Source: Strobilurus pachycystidiatus | Lineage: Eukaryota > Basidiomycota > Agaricomycetes > Agaricales > Physalacriaceae | Direction: 5' to 3' | NCBI GenBank assembly: GCA_019915135.1 | Contig: JAHLMK010000004.1 | Coordinates: 2,294,001 to 2,358,000, forward strand | Length of the DNA: 64,000 nucleotides | Shown here: one piece after another, positions 14,085 to 24,807 of the stretch | Position numbering within the stretch: position 1 is the first letter of the stretch | Layout of the letters: each line of letters starts with the position of its first letter | The notes under the pieces: model-generated | Seen by the model: only the letters and a program-made list of their open reading frames with translations | Told to the model about the DNA's origin: nothing | The model's database searches: none | Position numbers and translations under genes: made by a program

Positions 14085-15970
14085 TTACGCATCAATATCA
14101 CATGCCCCGGGATGCTGCACGCACCACAGAGGCTGCAGCGCAATCGCACTGATATTCCGCCTGACGAATCTGAACCTCAACTCATGCAAACGCGAAATCG
14201 CCTCTTTCACACTGGCATCCACCGTCTTGCCTTGATCAGAATACGACGCGCCCGTCCACAATACCTCCGCGGAAGACGCCGCCCGCGGCCATGTTATGCT
14301 GTCCAGGTTCTCTGGGGAGGACTGTTCCGTCCATAGCAGTTGCTGGGCTGTCAACTCGGCATGAGCGAGTCACAATGAACGTGAATGAGTTTTGAACACA
14401 CCTCCAAGGACCAACTCCCCCTCCTCATCCGTCATATTTGCCTTGGGGTCGAATGTGTACGTCCTCTGCCACGACTTGAACGGGTCGCACCAGCTACTAT
14501 CCTCTGGCGTGTCTCCAATCCACTCCCCTGCCCCACAATCCAAGTAAAGGAAATCTGACTCCGCATGGATGACCTGGAACCCGTTCTGCACTAGGCCTGG
14601 CGCCACCCCGCTCGTCCATGTCATCACGATGGGCTTATCATCCGCTGTGAGGTTAGCACCAACGACGGAATCCTCCCACACGACCGGCACCTTCCCTGCC
14701 CCCCACACAGTCTGCCTTATGTCGTTCAAGAAGTCGTTGAGAGCGAAGGAAAGCCCCTCATCACCCAATGCAGCTGCGGTGGCAGGATCGTCCAGATAGC
14801 ATTGAGTATTGACCTCATCCCCGCCAACAGAGAAGTAATTGGAGCTGAACATCTGGGTGATGTTCCCGATTAGCTCTTTCGTGTAACTGAGCGTTGCGGG
14901 GTCGGTGAAGCGGAGCTGACCCGCTGGAGGTTCGGCGGCGTAAGTGCTCCAGGGACTGGCAAATGCACAGGCGACGTGTTCGGGATGGGCAACGGCTATG
15001 GCTGCCGTGTGGCCCGGGACGTCGATTTCGACGAGGACATCAATTCCACGCTATGAGATGGATTAGATATGGGAGGAAGTATGTTTGGATGAGAGACTTA
15101 CAGCAGCGGCGAAGGCAACGATCCACTCAACGTCGCTTGCCGTATATACAGAAGTAGGCGAATAGGCCGCGGCTTTAGAGAGATCTTCGAAGCCTGGTAC
15201 AACAAGGGGGAAACTCTGGCTGTCCACGATATGCCAATGGAACATATTCAGCTTGACGAAGCTCATGGCAGTGAGGGTATGCGTGATATCGTCGACAGAG
15301 AAACTATGACGCCCTTAAATCGAAGAACTTGAGAATAGTAATGATACATACTAGTTTCGTGCTGTATCGAGCATGAACCCGCGATAAGGCTGGCATCGTG
15401 GCAAGGTCAGATGGGCTTCGAATAAAGGCAGATGACCGAACCCACATATGCAGGCGAATCATCAATCTCGATGGGCGCCATTGCAGTGTACACAGTACTG
15501 CTATCTCCGGACGTGAACCATAGCTGCTCGAATGTAGTCAACCCTCTAAACAGACCCAGAGCAGAGTCCGACGTCAACGTCGCTGGAGATCCATCATCCG
15601 GCACTGTGAGCTTGTAGCTCTCGGTACGGTTCTTCAACGGCAACTGCGTCGTCTCCTCTGAGATGGAGGTATTGCCGTTCCCCGTCAAGGTCAATGTCAA
15701 CTGCGCCAGTGCGGGGGCACCGCTGAAATCCGAAATGATATTGGCGGGTACGAGTTCTTGTAGGTTATCCTGGAATAGACGTTCCTGCGTCCGTCCGGCG
15801 GCTTGCTTCAAGTCGTCTGGTAGACCGTCTACGGCAATGGTGAACTTGTCCGAAGAGGCGAGGGTGAGAACGGTGGTCCCGTTTGTCAGACTCTTTGGCC
15901 TAGGCCATAGGGCGGTGGCGGAATTTGAGAAGGCGAGGGAGATGATGAAGAGTCGTGCCAGTGGAATCAT
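14085..15970 (-). CDS. Secreted GH20 beta-N-acetylhexosaminidase
   Basis: Exo-acting enzyme that removes terminal N-acetylglucosamine from chitin oligomers or glycans, using substrate-assisted catalysis. It opens with a signal peptide (MIPLARLFIISLAFSNSATA), followed by an N-terminal GH20b-type domain. The TIM barrel starts with PYRGFMLDTARNYFSVDD, then KLNMFHWHIVDSQSFP. The catalytic Asp-Glu pair lies in FSVGGDEVNTQCYL (about 14810), and the C-terminal part has QLLWTEQSSPENLDSITWPRA, which carries the conserved W-x-E. Several N-glycosylation sequons are present (NGTT, NRTE, NITQ, NLTA). About 550 residues over five or more exons is normal. Start is the ATG before the signal peptide, with TATAAA about 55 bp upstream. 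A role in chitin turnover at the wall or in the medium is likely; no tie to the neighbouring metabolite genes is evident. Confidence 0.93.
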
Positions 15971-16023
15971 GCTGGAGGGTGTAAGGTGGTGCTATTGAAT
16001 CACGAATGATGAGGGTGGTTACC

Positions 16024-16029
16024 TTTATA
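16024..16029 (-). promoter_or_regulatory. TATA box of the GH20 gene
   Basis: TATAAA on the minus strand about 55 bp before the GH20 start codon. Confidence 0.4.
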
Positions 16030-17192
16030 GTGCGAAAAGGTGGCTCGCTCAGGCTCGTGATGCGGGAGAAGAAGACCATTCCGTGAACAATTATTGATAC
16101 AAAAAGGTCGGGATTAGCATCAACATCCCTGGGCGAGAACAAGGACAGAGGTGATCGTTGTTGTTATTGAATGCTAGACCGAGGTTCAGAACGAAGGCTC
16201 GTTGATCGTGGGTAGGACAACAACGTACGGCTCGACGATGACCTGAGCTGCCTATCCTTGATTGAGCATAGTTCCTCGCTCTCGGAGCGCCGTGGAGGGA
16301 AACAGAAGGACTGAATTGCTCCATCCTGTCCAGTGAAAATTAGCGAGGTGGGTGACACCTACAAGTGCTTCCATACCCTGATTCAGATGTGCGCGGGTGA
16401 GAGTAAAGGTTTCTTGAAGAAATATGCGCTTGTTGCGCCACAATTGGTACAGTGCATATCTCCGCCTTGGAGTTGAGTGCTGATCCTCGGCCGGTCGCGA
16501 GGATGGTCGTGTGTGTTGAGTGGTAAGAGTCGAAAGTCCGTCCCACCAAACAGCGACAAAGCCGAATAGCTCTTGATCATCGACCATCAACCTTCCGTGG
16601 CACCGACCACGCTTCACCAGCCAACGTCAACAGGAAGAAGAGAACACTCAGCGCGATGGCTACCGAGAGACGTAGGCTCACCACCGAAGGGCCCACGAAT
16701 CGGACAGAAACTTCCCCGACAGTGACCGCTTGACCGCTTCATCCTCTGCCCGTCACGACCGACTTCGCGACATGGGCCACCTATCCTCCCCCGTTCCGCA
16801 GTTTGTTTTGCCTCCGCCCTCGATACAACGAACTGGCATGGCGGGCACGCCTGGAGCAACGAACGACATATCTCTTCAATAAGGAATGCTCGGCTGCTGC
16901 AATCTGCGATTGGGGTTTTGGAGCTCTCCTAGCGGCATGACGCGATCTAAAGATCAATCCCGAGAACCAGGACGGAAAGACTGAGGTGCCTACGCGCTCG
17001 AGAGCATGCCGGGATTGTCGAGCGGAGGGAGTCCAAAAGTATCAGTATGTCTCACTCTTCCTTTCTAAGGCGCGAAGGTTATCCCACGTCCTATTCTCTG
17101 TCTGTTCAATCTGACTCCACCGCATTCACACCATTGTGGCAACTCTGTCATCCACAAGCTTCTTGCCGCGAATTTCTCTCACAGTGTCCCAG
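16030..17192. other. Divergent intergenic region GH20 / PEBP
   Basis: Shared upstream region of two divergently transcribed secreted-protein genes. A 121-codon minus-strand frame at 16252-16617 starts with GTG and has no homology cue, so it is not called. Confidence 0.45.
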
Positions 17193-17198
17193 TATAAA
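17193..17198 (+). promoter_or_regulatory. TATA box of the PEBP gene
   Basis: TATAAA 45 bp before the ATG at 17238. Confidence 0.45.
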
Positions 17199-17237
17199 GG
17201 TCTCCACCACACGCCCGAGCCACCTGTTCCCAGCGAA

Positions 17238-18027
17238 ATGCGCTTCCTCGCTACACTACTCGCCTTCCTCCCTCTCATACTGACCAGCGAGGTCTCGGAA
17301 GTCAAAAAGGCTTTCCAGGCTGCCAATGTTCGTCTTGAGAGAGTAGCAGAAGGCCTCTCTGATCATCTAAATGCCCGTGCAGATTCCCGAGGACCTCGCA
17401 CTCGACTTCAATCCCACTGTTCTGCTGCACGTTCTCCTCCCTCAAACAACAGGCTCGCCCATCTCTCTTGAGGTTGGCGAAGATCTCCCTCGCAATGGTA
17501 TCCCTACTCCAGGCTCACTTCACACGGTCCATGCTCACCACATCCCATAGCAACTGCCAATCAACCCACATTCGCGCTCATAGGCTCAAAGTCCGAGATT
17601 GGCGACGGCCCTTTCGTCGTGGCGACTGTCGATCCAGATGCGCCAACACCGCAAGCACCTACGGTGGCGCAAGTTCGTCACTTCCTCGCTGGAAACTTCT
17701 TCGCCGGGACCCTGGACCGCGACGTAGAGCTCCTGGCGAACACGACGCCAGCGATCTCAGACTGGCGACAGCCCACTCCGCCTGCGGGTTCGGATGCGCA
17801 CCGGTTTGTCAACCTAACGAGTACCTGTACCTTTGCGGTGTGCTGACAGAAGGTCATGTAGGTATATCTTCCTGGTCTTCAACCAGCCGGATGACTTCAA
17901 CGAGCAGACCCTCGTGAATGCAACAACGCCTGTCACGGGGTTCAACATCTCCGCGTTTGGCGCCGCCGTGGGATTAGGCAATCCGATTGCAGGAAACTTC
18001 ATGCTCGTTGCGCCAGACCCTGCCTGA
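17238..18027 (+). CDS. Secreted PEBP-family protein (OV-16/TFS1-like)
   Basis: Phosphatidylethanolamine-binding-protein fold; members bind anionic or phosphate ligands and some inhibit carboxypeptidase Y. The exact role here is unknown. A signal peptide (MRFLATLLAFLPLILTSEV) is followed, across four clean exons, by the family motifs VVATVDPDAPTPQ, VRHFLAGNF and HRYIFLVFNQP. The anion-pocket D-P-D-x-P and the histidine of RHF are present. A further hydrophobic stretch, GLGNPIAGNFMLV, precedes the stop. The protein is about 205 residues, and the predicted signal peptide makes an extracellular or vacuolar location likely. Introns are about 50-57 bp and joins keep the frame. It is transcribed away from the GH20 gene. 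Confidence 0.9.
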
Positions 18028-18634
18028 AACTGTCTCGTGATGATGTTTTTTGATTAATCGTTTTGGAATGAAGTGTTATGTGCCCTGTTGAGTCCATGGA
18101 CGCGAAACTATCGCCATCTTCCGTGCGCCAGCGAGGACAAGTCTTTCATTCTATCTGTACCTCTCCGACTTTGTCTACATCAATCATACGTCACGTTTGC
18201 GGACGCTTACTATACTCTCCTTCACAGCTGGCGCCGGCCAGTTCCCTGAAAGATTTTCCTGTTCTCACCCGAAATCTGTTCCGCGCGACTAGTCCTAACT
18301 GCAGGCTGTCGGTCTACATCTAGGGTCTGCAATCTGGATGCTGTCGACAGAATCAACACTGGTTCGGATTATCACACAAGCTGACTGTCGCAGTCGTGTC
18401 ATACGCGGATTTTGGATGCAAGCGAGGAACCTCTATCATTATGATATTATCCATCAAGATCGCTCATTTCTCCATGGGGATCGTCGATGCTGACCCTGCT
18501 CGAGTAGTCCTCCCATACCATGGTCCATCTTCGCTAGGCGAAAGAGCTGTCTATATACACAGTACGAGCTGTAAACCATTCAAAAGACCTCACACTGACT
18601 CGAGCTGACACCCCCGCACCATCCAAGCTTGACG
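18028..18634. other. Intergenic, no gene seen
   Basis: 3' side of the PEBP gene; nothing supportable. Confidence 0.4.
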
Positions 18635-19071
18635 ATGCGAGTGCCCCAAGTCCCAGAGCTCGTACTGATCGCGCTATTCTTTGCGAGTGAGGATCATCTC
18701 GCCTTGCCCGCACATCAATCGCTGATCTCCCGTTCCATAATACAGGTGTATTCTTTGTCGTTTTTGTTGCTCTGTTGACGGTCGCTGGCGTCAATCACCC
18801 ACTGCGTCGCTACACGGACCGTACCATTGTCTCCATCCGTAATCATCTGCGTCTTCTGGCGCAGGAATGGGAGGCCCACAACAATCGAAGCGCTCTCCCC
18901 TTATATTATCAGCATCCTCGGGGTGGTCGCTTTCGCTTTCATACCACGGAGCATCCGACGATGGCGACCAATTCGCTGGAGGATGGACATGACTCAGCGC
19001 TTGGGTCACCAATGCAGCAAATCATCACGAGACTTCGCATTTCTCTTCGCGAGATACTTGCTTTCTCATGA
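18635..19071 (+). CDS. Hypothetical small membrane protein upstream of A
   Basis: Not recognised. The ATG at 18635 starts a short exon encoding a hydrophobic run (VPELVLIALFFA). It ends at a consensus GTGAGG donor, and the next exon continues SVFFVVFVALLTVAGV, giving one membrane span. A polar tail follows to a stop at 19071. The exon layout, with an intron inside the membrane span, resembles that of neighbouring gene A. An overlapping frame (about 18900-19000) also contains a hydrophobic plus arginine-rich stretch, so the second half of the model may use another splice. The coding case is weak. Confidence 0.35.
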
Positions 19072-19360
19072 CACAGCTTGCACAGTGCTACTTACGTTTT
19101 TACATCAATTATCTCGACGTGGATGTTGCTGTATTTCTCCTCCTTGTAACATATTTTGCAGCTGTCTGTCTTTTCAGCTGTTGTAAGACTTCGGATGGTG
19201 GCACGCCACAGCTAGATCACGCATCGCATCTCAAGGCAATGCCCCGTCGACATTTTTCACACCTGTCTTAAGAGCCCAGGAAAGAGACTCTGAAGAGACT
19301 GTTACCAACCACCCCCACAACTTTGGAGATTTTCAGGTGGCTCGAAAGCAGTAAAGCCCA

Positions 19361-19737
19361 ATGTCGTCGACGAGCATCCAAACTCGCGAAGAGCAGAACA
19401 CGTTCTACGTGTTCAACAAAGACATGCATCTCTCTCGAGGGGCCCTCGCCGCCCTTGCCATATTCTGCGGGAGTGAGTCGCGTTGCTAACGCGCTCTTGA
19501 ACCTTTCTGATGTTATGTCTCCGCTCAGTCCTGTTCATCTCTGCGTTGGCGGCGCTCTATTTCCTAGGGAGAACCCAATCCTTGCTCACATGCAAGTGCT
19601 TCCATCGTGCTTCCCGTCGGTACGAGCCTCGCCTACCCGCCGCTCGTGATGCGCTAGGTGGAAGAAATGTTCAAATCGTGGTCGGAGTTCAAGTTGCAGT
19701 GCCTACGGTCCCGCGGGATGTCGGACAAGCTGTTTGA
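19361..19737 (+). CDS. Small single-span membrane protein A
   Basis: Not recognised. Two exons split by an intron of about 58 bp encode about 107 residues. The N-terminus is short and polar with FYVFNKDMHLSRG, followed by one membrane span (ALAALAIFCGILFISALAALYFL) interrupted by the intron. A basic stretch HRASRRYEPRLPAARDA and a tail ending VPRDVGQAV complete it. By the positive-inside rule the tail is probably cytosolic. A clear paralogue (A') is encoded at 60227-60589 with the same intron position, the same LSRGA.AALAIFCG and RRYEPR.P motifs, and the same convergent B-type neighbour. Conservation between the copies shows that this small frame is a real gene. No function is proposed. Confidence 0.65.
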
Positions 19738-20099
19738 CAAGAGAATAGATATATGCGAGAAGGAATATTATGGACTACGCAGATGAATGTAGTCAAAAAA
19801 GAAGACCATATGTGCGAAATAGTGGATTGGGAACAGATAAAATAAAGGATAAAGGGAAGATGCCGTCCAGTTTGCGAAGTGATGATATTTATCGAGAGCT
19901 GTAGGGGAACGGCATCTGAGAGGGTAAGCGAGGTTGAAAGAAGGCTGGTACTACATCTGGGGAGCGAACGACAGACAAAGGCCATCGTTGATGCCTGGCA
20001 ACTCGACTCAAGGGACAAATGAATGCATCTGAGCTCGAATGAGTTGGTGAACACTGGCAAGCGAAGAACAAAAATGAATGCTCACGTATCAGCAACACT

Positions 20100-20640
20100 T
20101 TAGCCTGGAATTACGCAGAACAGGTCGACTCGCGTGAATGACTGAACCTGGTGGTTCGAAGGGACGTCGCCACAAGGACCAATAACACTCGCGTCTGAGA
20201 CTGAGCTTGGAGTTGAATCCATGTGTTCCAGCGGATGCCTGGCCGCCAGGTAAAAATTGGCCTTCGTGTTCGAGATAGACTCGATAGCGAGTTTGACGTC
20301 GCTCAGGCCTGCCTCTTTCACAAGGTCGTGGTCATGGACGACTCGGACAACGACGTCCATAGGGCCCTCGAGATCCCGATTCTGGGCTAACTGCCGCCGT
20401 CTCATGCAGTAAAGCACGGCAGTGGCAGTGCCCACACATACAATGAGCCCTGCTACTGTTGAGGGATTAGTCGGTTGAAATATACGCAAGCGTAGGGAGA
20501 CGTTACAAATTATGATCACCAGAACAAGGGCATTGGCAATCGTCGTGTCCTCCTGGATATCCCGTACGTGCATCGTCGAGAATATGACCAGTATGGCTTC
20601 GGGAAAATTCAAGCAGAGCTTGAATGAGTCACTTTGGGAT
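20100..20640 (-). CDS. Small membrane protein B (5' end unresolved)
   Basis: Not recognised. The 3' two exons are clear. A stretch ending TIANALVLVI splices through an intron of about 50 bp (GTAACG...CAACAG) into AGLIVCVGTATAVLYCMRRRQ, giving a membrane span followed by a basic stop-transfer cluster and a polar tail of about 95 residues. The paralogue B' at 59344-59919 has the same intron position and the matching SGIVIGMGTAVAVLYCIRRR. No ATG opens the readable frame, which is closed by a stop near 20645. An upstream exon is therefore missing from this model, or the gene is truncated. It is convergent with gene A, the two stops lying about 360 bp apart. Confidence 0.55.
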
Positions 20641-22025
20641 GAGGTCTCTTAAAGCGCGTCGCGCCAGGAAACAGCAAGATGCACGTAGTGGGACGAGATC
20701 CCAGTGTTTGACAGCTGTAGTCTTAATTATAGATAACGATGCCAGCTAGCTGTAAAAACGACGAGGGAATCAATGAGACTAGGCGCCAGGCTGTGCATCA
20801 TGACGGAACAGAAGCGGAATGCTTGGTATCTGGGCTTCAACTGTGTAGCGAGCGCAGCGATGGTCTTCCAGCACATGCACTGTAAAATGATCACAAAGCC
20901 ATTTGAAGAGACAATCGGCGAGCCACCGTCGAAGACGCCCGAGTCGAGTCTTCGGGAGACCCTTCGCACCTGGAGACTCTCGTTAGCGCCGAAAATTTTT
21001 CACAGCAATCACTGCACAGAAGCTCATTCTAGGTGGAATCTGTCATTCAACTTGGGCCAAGGGTACTCACAGCTATGACTGACAACGCGTCGATGTCACG
21101 GCATGGCCCTGTTTGAACAGCAGTGGGCAACGTTCATCACTCCCTGCCCGTGGCTTCGACTATCTCAGTAATGCGTATGGAGCCTCGAGCTCATGGGAGG
21201 CGTCTTCCCATGCGGTGATAGTCGAGTAGCTAAGTGTCATACTGCGTTCCGTTCCGCAAAGAGGAAAGATGTCCTGTCAAGCACTGTAGGGATAACGGCA
21301 CTGTCCCAGTGCCGTTGTCCCGAGGAGTAAAGCGTGCTTGCCTCAGATGCATGGTCCGCAAAGAGTGTCAAGGCATCAACATGAGTAAAGCATGAGAGTT
21401 CGAACGAAAGAGATCCAGATTGTCTCGCCCTAGAGATCATTTAAAATTACCGTACATAGACATACCGACGATCAAGTTTGACACATGTCGGCCTATGCCG
21501 CCGACTGACCATGTGGTCCCGGTCCTTACTCGTTCATTGAAATTACCTACATTACCTGTCTCATTTGTAACCTTCGCTCTCAAGCTGTCAAGGACTGGCT
21601 GCTCTACGGGTACGGGTGACGCGAAAAATGAATCTGTGAGCTACCTTCACGAGACTTCGTACTGGCGGTCCTGTCTAGATCTCACGCAAAACACAGCATT
21701 CTTACCTAGGTCCTACAGTTTCTTTCACCCTGAATAAATTCGCCGTATGATGTGGTCGACAGTGTTATCTGGAGGACGTCTAGCAATATCAGAAGGGTGT
21801 GTATGCAAGACAGGTTTCGTGCAAATGGCGGAGGTTCAGGTTTCTGATCTCGTGTGTAAGTGGCGTCCTGTTGATTGAGTGGTTTTGGGGGGGGGCGGTT
21901 CCTTTCATGATTGAGATTGATTGCTTTACAGATTATGAGTACAAAGAGGAAAGACATATACTATCGTAAGGAAAGTTCGTGCAAAAAATCTACTGTTGGC
22001 CTTGTATCGAGCGAAATGGCTATAC
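20641..22025. other. Gene-poor stretch upstream of B
   Basis: May hold B's missing 5' exon. A minus-strand frame at 20727-20969 has one hydrophobic run but no start or splice link that I could confirm. Nothing else is supported. Confidence 0.35.
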
Positions 22026-23470
22026 TCAACTGCAAGGCCGCCAGAAATCGCCATCCCACACCTCCCTCACAAGGTTCCCCCTGCTATTTATCCTTTCACG
22101 ATAGGTATAACCCCCATCGGTCCATTGTTGAAGTATTGCACCACTCGCCGCCGGACTTGCTGGATTTACAGAGCCTGAGGACGATTGACCGGATCCTCCT
22201 GCACCACTATTTGAGGGTCCCGCACTACTATTCGATGGTCCCGCGCCACTATATGACGATCCCGCAGATAAGGCTTGTCCTGCAGCATTTGTTGGCGCCC
22301 AATTCATCCCCAAAGTACTGTCGAGCGCAGTTCAGTTAGGCTTGGAAGATCTGAAGTTACTCAATGACTGACGCGTCGGTCCCAAATGTGTTAGTCCTGG
22401 AGTGACCATGTACTTGCGCAGCGGACTGGCCACTCTGGTTTCCCGAGTTTGCTTTGTAGGGAAACCGGAATTTCTGTAGATCTTCCTGCTTGTCTGGAGG
22501 CGCATTTGTTTCCTGTTCTTTTGCACTCCAATTTTCCTTCGGTGGTTGCGGCGGACTCAGTCTAATATTGAGGTGAGAGACGACAGAAACGGATGTCTCA
22601 TCACGGCTTACGGTGTATAGGGCACCCCGTCAATAAGCGGTGTATCACGGCTGAGATTGCGATAATGTTCCGGTGTTTGCTCGCGCGGTCGAAAACTACA
22701 CGTAAAAGTGAGTTATTGAGCACAGACAAAGGCCACAAAAGGACTGACTCAGGAACCTGGTCTTCCCGCAAGATGCTGAAGAGCAGGTCGTACATCACTC
22801 GCGCTGCATCGAAAACAAATGAATGGCTACGGACCGTCCTCCATTGCCTCGGAAATCAGTATACGACCTGAAGGGGGTTTCACTGAAGGTGAACTTTGCT
22901 GATTGACCACCGTGAAACCGTTGCGCAGTGCCATAGTGGTTCAGTTCCTCCAACGCTATCAGGAAACAAATATTGGGAGCATTGAGAAAACTCACGTTTG
23001 AAGCCCGCATGAAGTCACTTGTCATAGAGGCCATCTGCTGGTACCCAAACCAAGGAATGTGGGTTTCTGTGGCATCGGGCTGGCCTTGATATCTTGTCAT
23101 TTCTGCAGATAATGCTGCCTCTGATCTGAATGAATGTCAGCAAGCAGAATAGGTGCTTACAGGGAACATACTGTGCCACCGGATCTGGGACAGTGAGGCC
23201 ACGGGATGTCGGAAAAATTGAATCTGTACTATAAGGCCACCCAGCACCTTACAGAATTATGAGGGTCTTACACGTACTTTGTATGTAGCTTAGAAGACGG
23301 TTATGAGTGTGTTGTAAAGACTTGTAAGGCCTTACGAGTATTACAAGTCAGCTGGCCTGCCAGTGGCACGGCGGTGTACTCGACGTCTTTGATGATTGAT
23401 CGTATGCCTTCTTCAACCGCCACTGCGTCTCGTCTCACGGGCCGAGAAATCCATCTCTGACAACAACATT
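22026..23470 (-). CDS. Unrecognised multi-exon gene, low-complexity C-terminus
   Basis: Not recognised. A continuous reading can be built by in-phase splicing. DSIFPTSRGLTVPDPVAQ (about 23225) joins SEAALSAEMTRYQGQPD, then IPWFGYQQMASMTSDFMR. Next come ELNHYGTAQRFHGGQ, a 43-bp intron, and FVFDAARVMYDLLFSIL. It continues with QTPEHYRNLSRDTPLIDG and a proline/lysine/glutamine-rich stretch. The final exon has Ser-Gly-Ala repeats (SGAGPSNSSAGPSN) and ends WTDGGYTYRERINSRGN...VREVWDGDFWRPCS. The join into the last exon near 22320-22440 is uncertain, and the true 5' end (up to about 23700) was not found. No signal peptide or membrane span was noted. Regular phase agreement across four introns is the main reason to believe it. 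Confidence 0.5.
23321..23338. repeat. Near-palindrome around GTAAGGCCTTAC
   Basis: CTTGTAAGGCCTTACGAG reads almost the same on both strands. The core CTTGTAAGGCCTTA recurs at about 24206-24219. It may mark an old mobile-element end; no target duplication was found. Confidence 0.35.
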
Positions 23471-24807
23471 CACAACATATCAAGGACTTATAATCGTGCT
23501 GAAAATACAACCTGGGCACAGTGCCAGAGCCGCAGAGCAGCGCTGAGTGACTACTGCTACGCGTGGGATCGATGACGCAATGCTCCAACCGGGCTCCAAC
23601 TGGGTAATATAAGGCGGGCTGACCTTGCTTAGCTCTCTACAACCCCAACCACCACCATCGATGATTGGCACGCGCACCTGCCGCGACATGCATCCCATGT
23701 TGGCTCTGGGATTTTGACTACATTGCCTGGACAATGCAGGATCCTACAGTAGGTGCGTGTGCCGTCCCGTCCCGTCTCGTCTACTTATGAGTTACTGATC
23801 CTGTTCACAGATCGATGGCATCGACATCTGCTTCTCTCTTCCGCGTACGTGGTACCCCCTCTCATTTCCGGTAATTGCTGACACTGCTTAGAACATTTCA
23901 TTCTCTGGTTGCGGTTGCTGTTGCTCAGGATCTTGGCCTGCCCTGTCTTTACGTTCACCACATTCACCACTGATACGGCCGTCGACGGCGCCGCCACTAC
24001 GATCAGAGGCGTCGTGCAGGCCCGCCTCATTTCTTCACATGTCTTCACGGTTGGGAACCCATACAACACATAGAATCTTGTCACGTACACAGTTCAATGA
24101 TAAGTTTTGTTGCACCTCCGTGGCCCCATTCTGTTGCCCAATGGGCCGCGCAAGCGGCCCATTTTCTATTTTTTTTGGGCTCGCCCGCTGGGCCCCTTGT
24201 ACGGGCTTGTAAGGCCTTATAAAAGCTGTGTACCTTATAAGACCCGTAAGTGATTACATGTACTCATCAGTGCTCGTAACGTCGCATAACGATGATTTGA
24301 TTATTATAGGGCAGGTGGGTGTCTTACAGACTTGCAAGACCACGTATCTACGTACGCGTTCTTACAACAAGGATCCGATTTTTCCGACAGAGCTATAGGC
24401 CGCTATTATGTCCAGTAGACGTCCACGAAGGAGGTGGAGGTCACCGAGGTGGGCGTAATGGTTGCCATTGTGTTGCTGATACATGATGCGCTTTCTTTGT
24501 AGAGTGAGGCTATTCGATGTGGAAGTAGGAATGGGAATGATCATGATAGTATTGCGGTGGCTTAAATATGTTTCCTTCCGACAATAGGTAACAGCCTCAT
24601 GCAGATCTGATGTCCTGAGTCACATCGTCGGATTCTACATTAGGCAGCGAAATCAGGCAAACCGAGCCACAAAATGAACGTGTACAATTTTGGAACGAGC
24701 GGGCTGCATTAGCTCGTTCCAGGTTCCTCGACCCTGCCGTGACAGAAGTGACAAGCGGTTGTGACAAACTTCAAACCACAACACTACCACAACGTCCTCG
24801 TGTTCCC
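23471..24807. other. Intergenic, repeat-like, no firm gene
   Basis: Holds short palindromes (24141-24162 and the GTAAGGCCTTA core) and several unsupported frames. A 101-codon minus-strand frame at 23785-24090 lacks homology cues. The last 100 bp are the 5' region of the kinase-like gene. Confidence 0.4.
24141..24162. repeat. Perfect 9-bp stem hairpin with GCAA loop
   Basis: ATGGGCCGC-GCAA-GCGGCCCAT, followed by an A/T run containing eight consecutive T. GGGCCG-like motifs recur within the next 40 bp. Confidence 0.5.

Noticed and set aside
16252..16617. 121-codon minus-strand frame between GH20 and PEBP
   Set aside because: It starts with GTG, has no domain or splice partner, and lies in a divergent promoter region.
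20727..20969. 80-codon minus-strand frame as the first exon of gene B
   Set aside because: No in-phase splice to the B exons was found and it does not resemble the N-terminus of B'.
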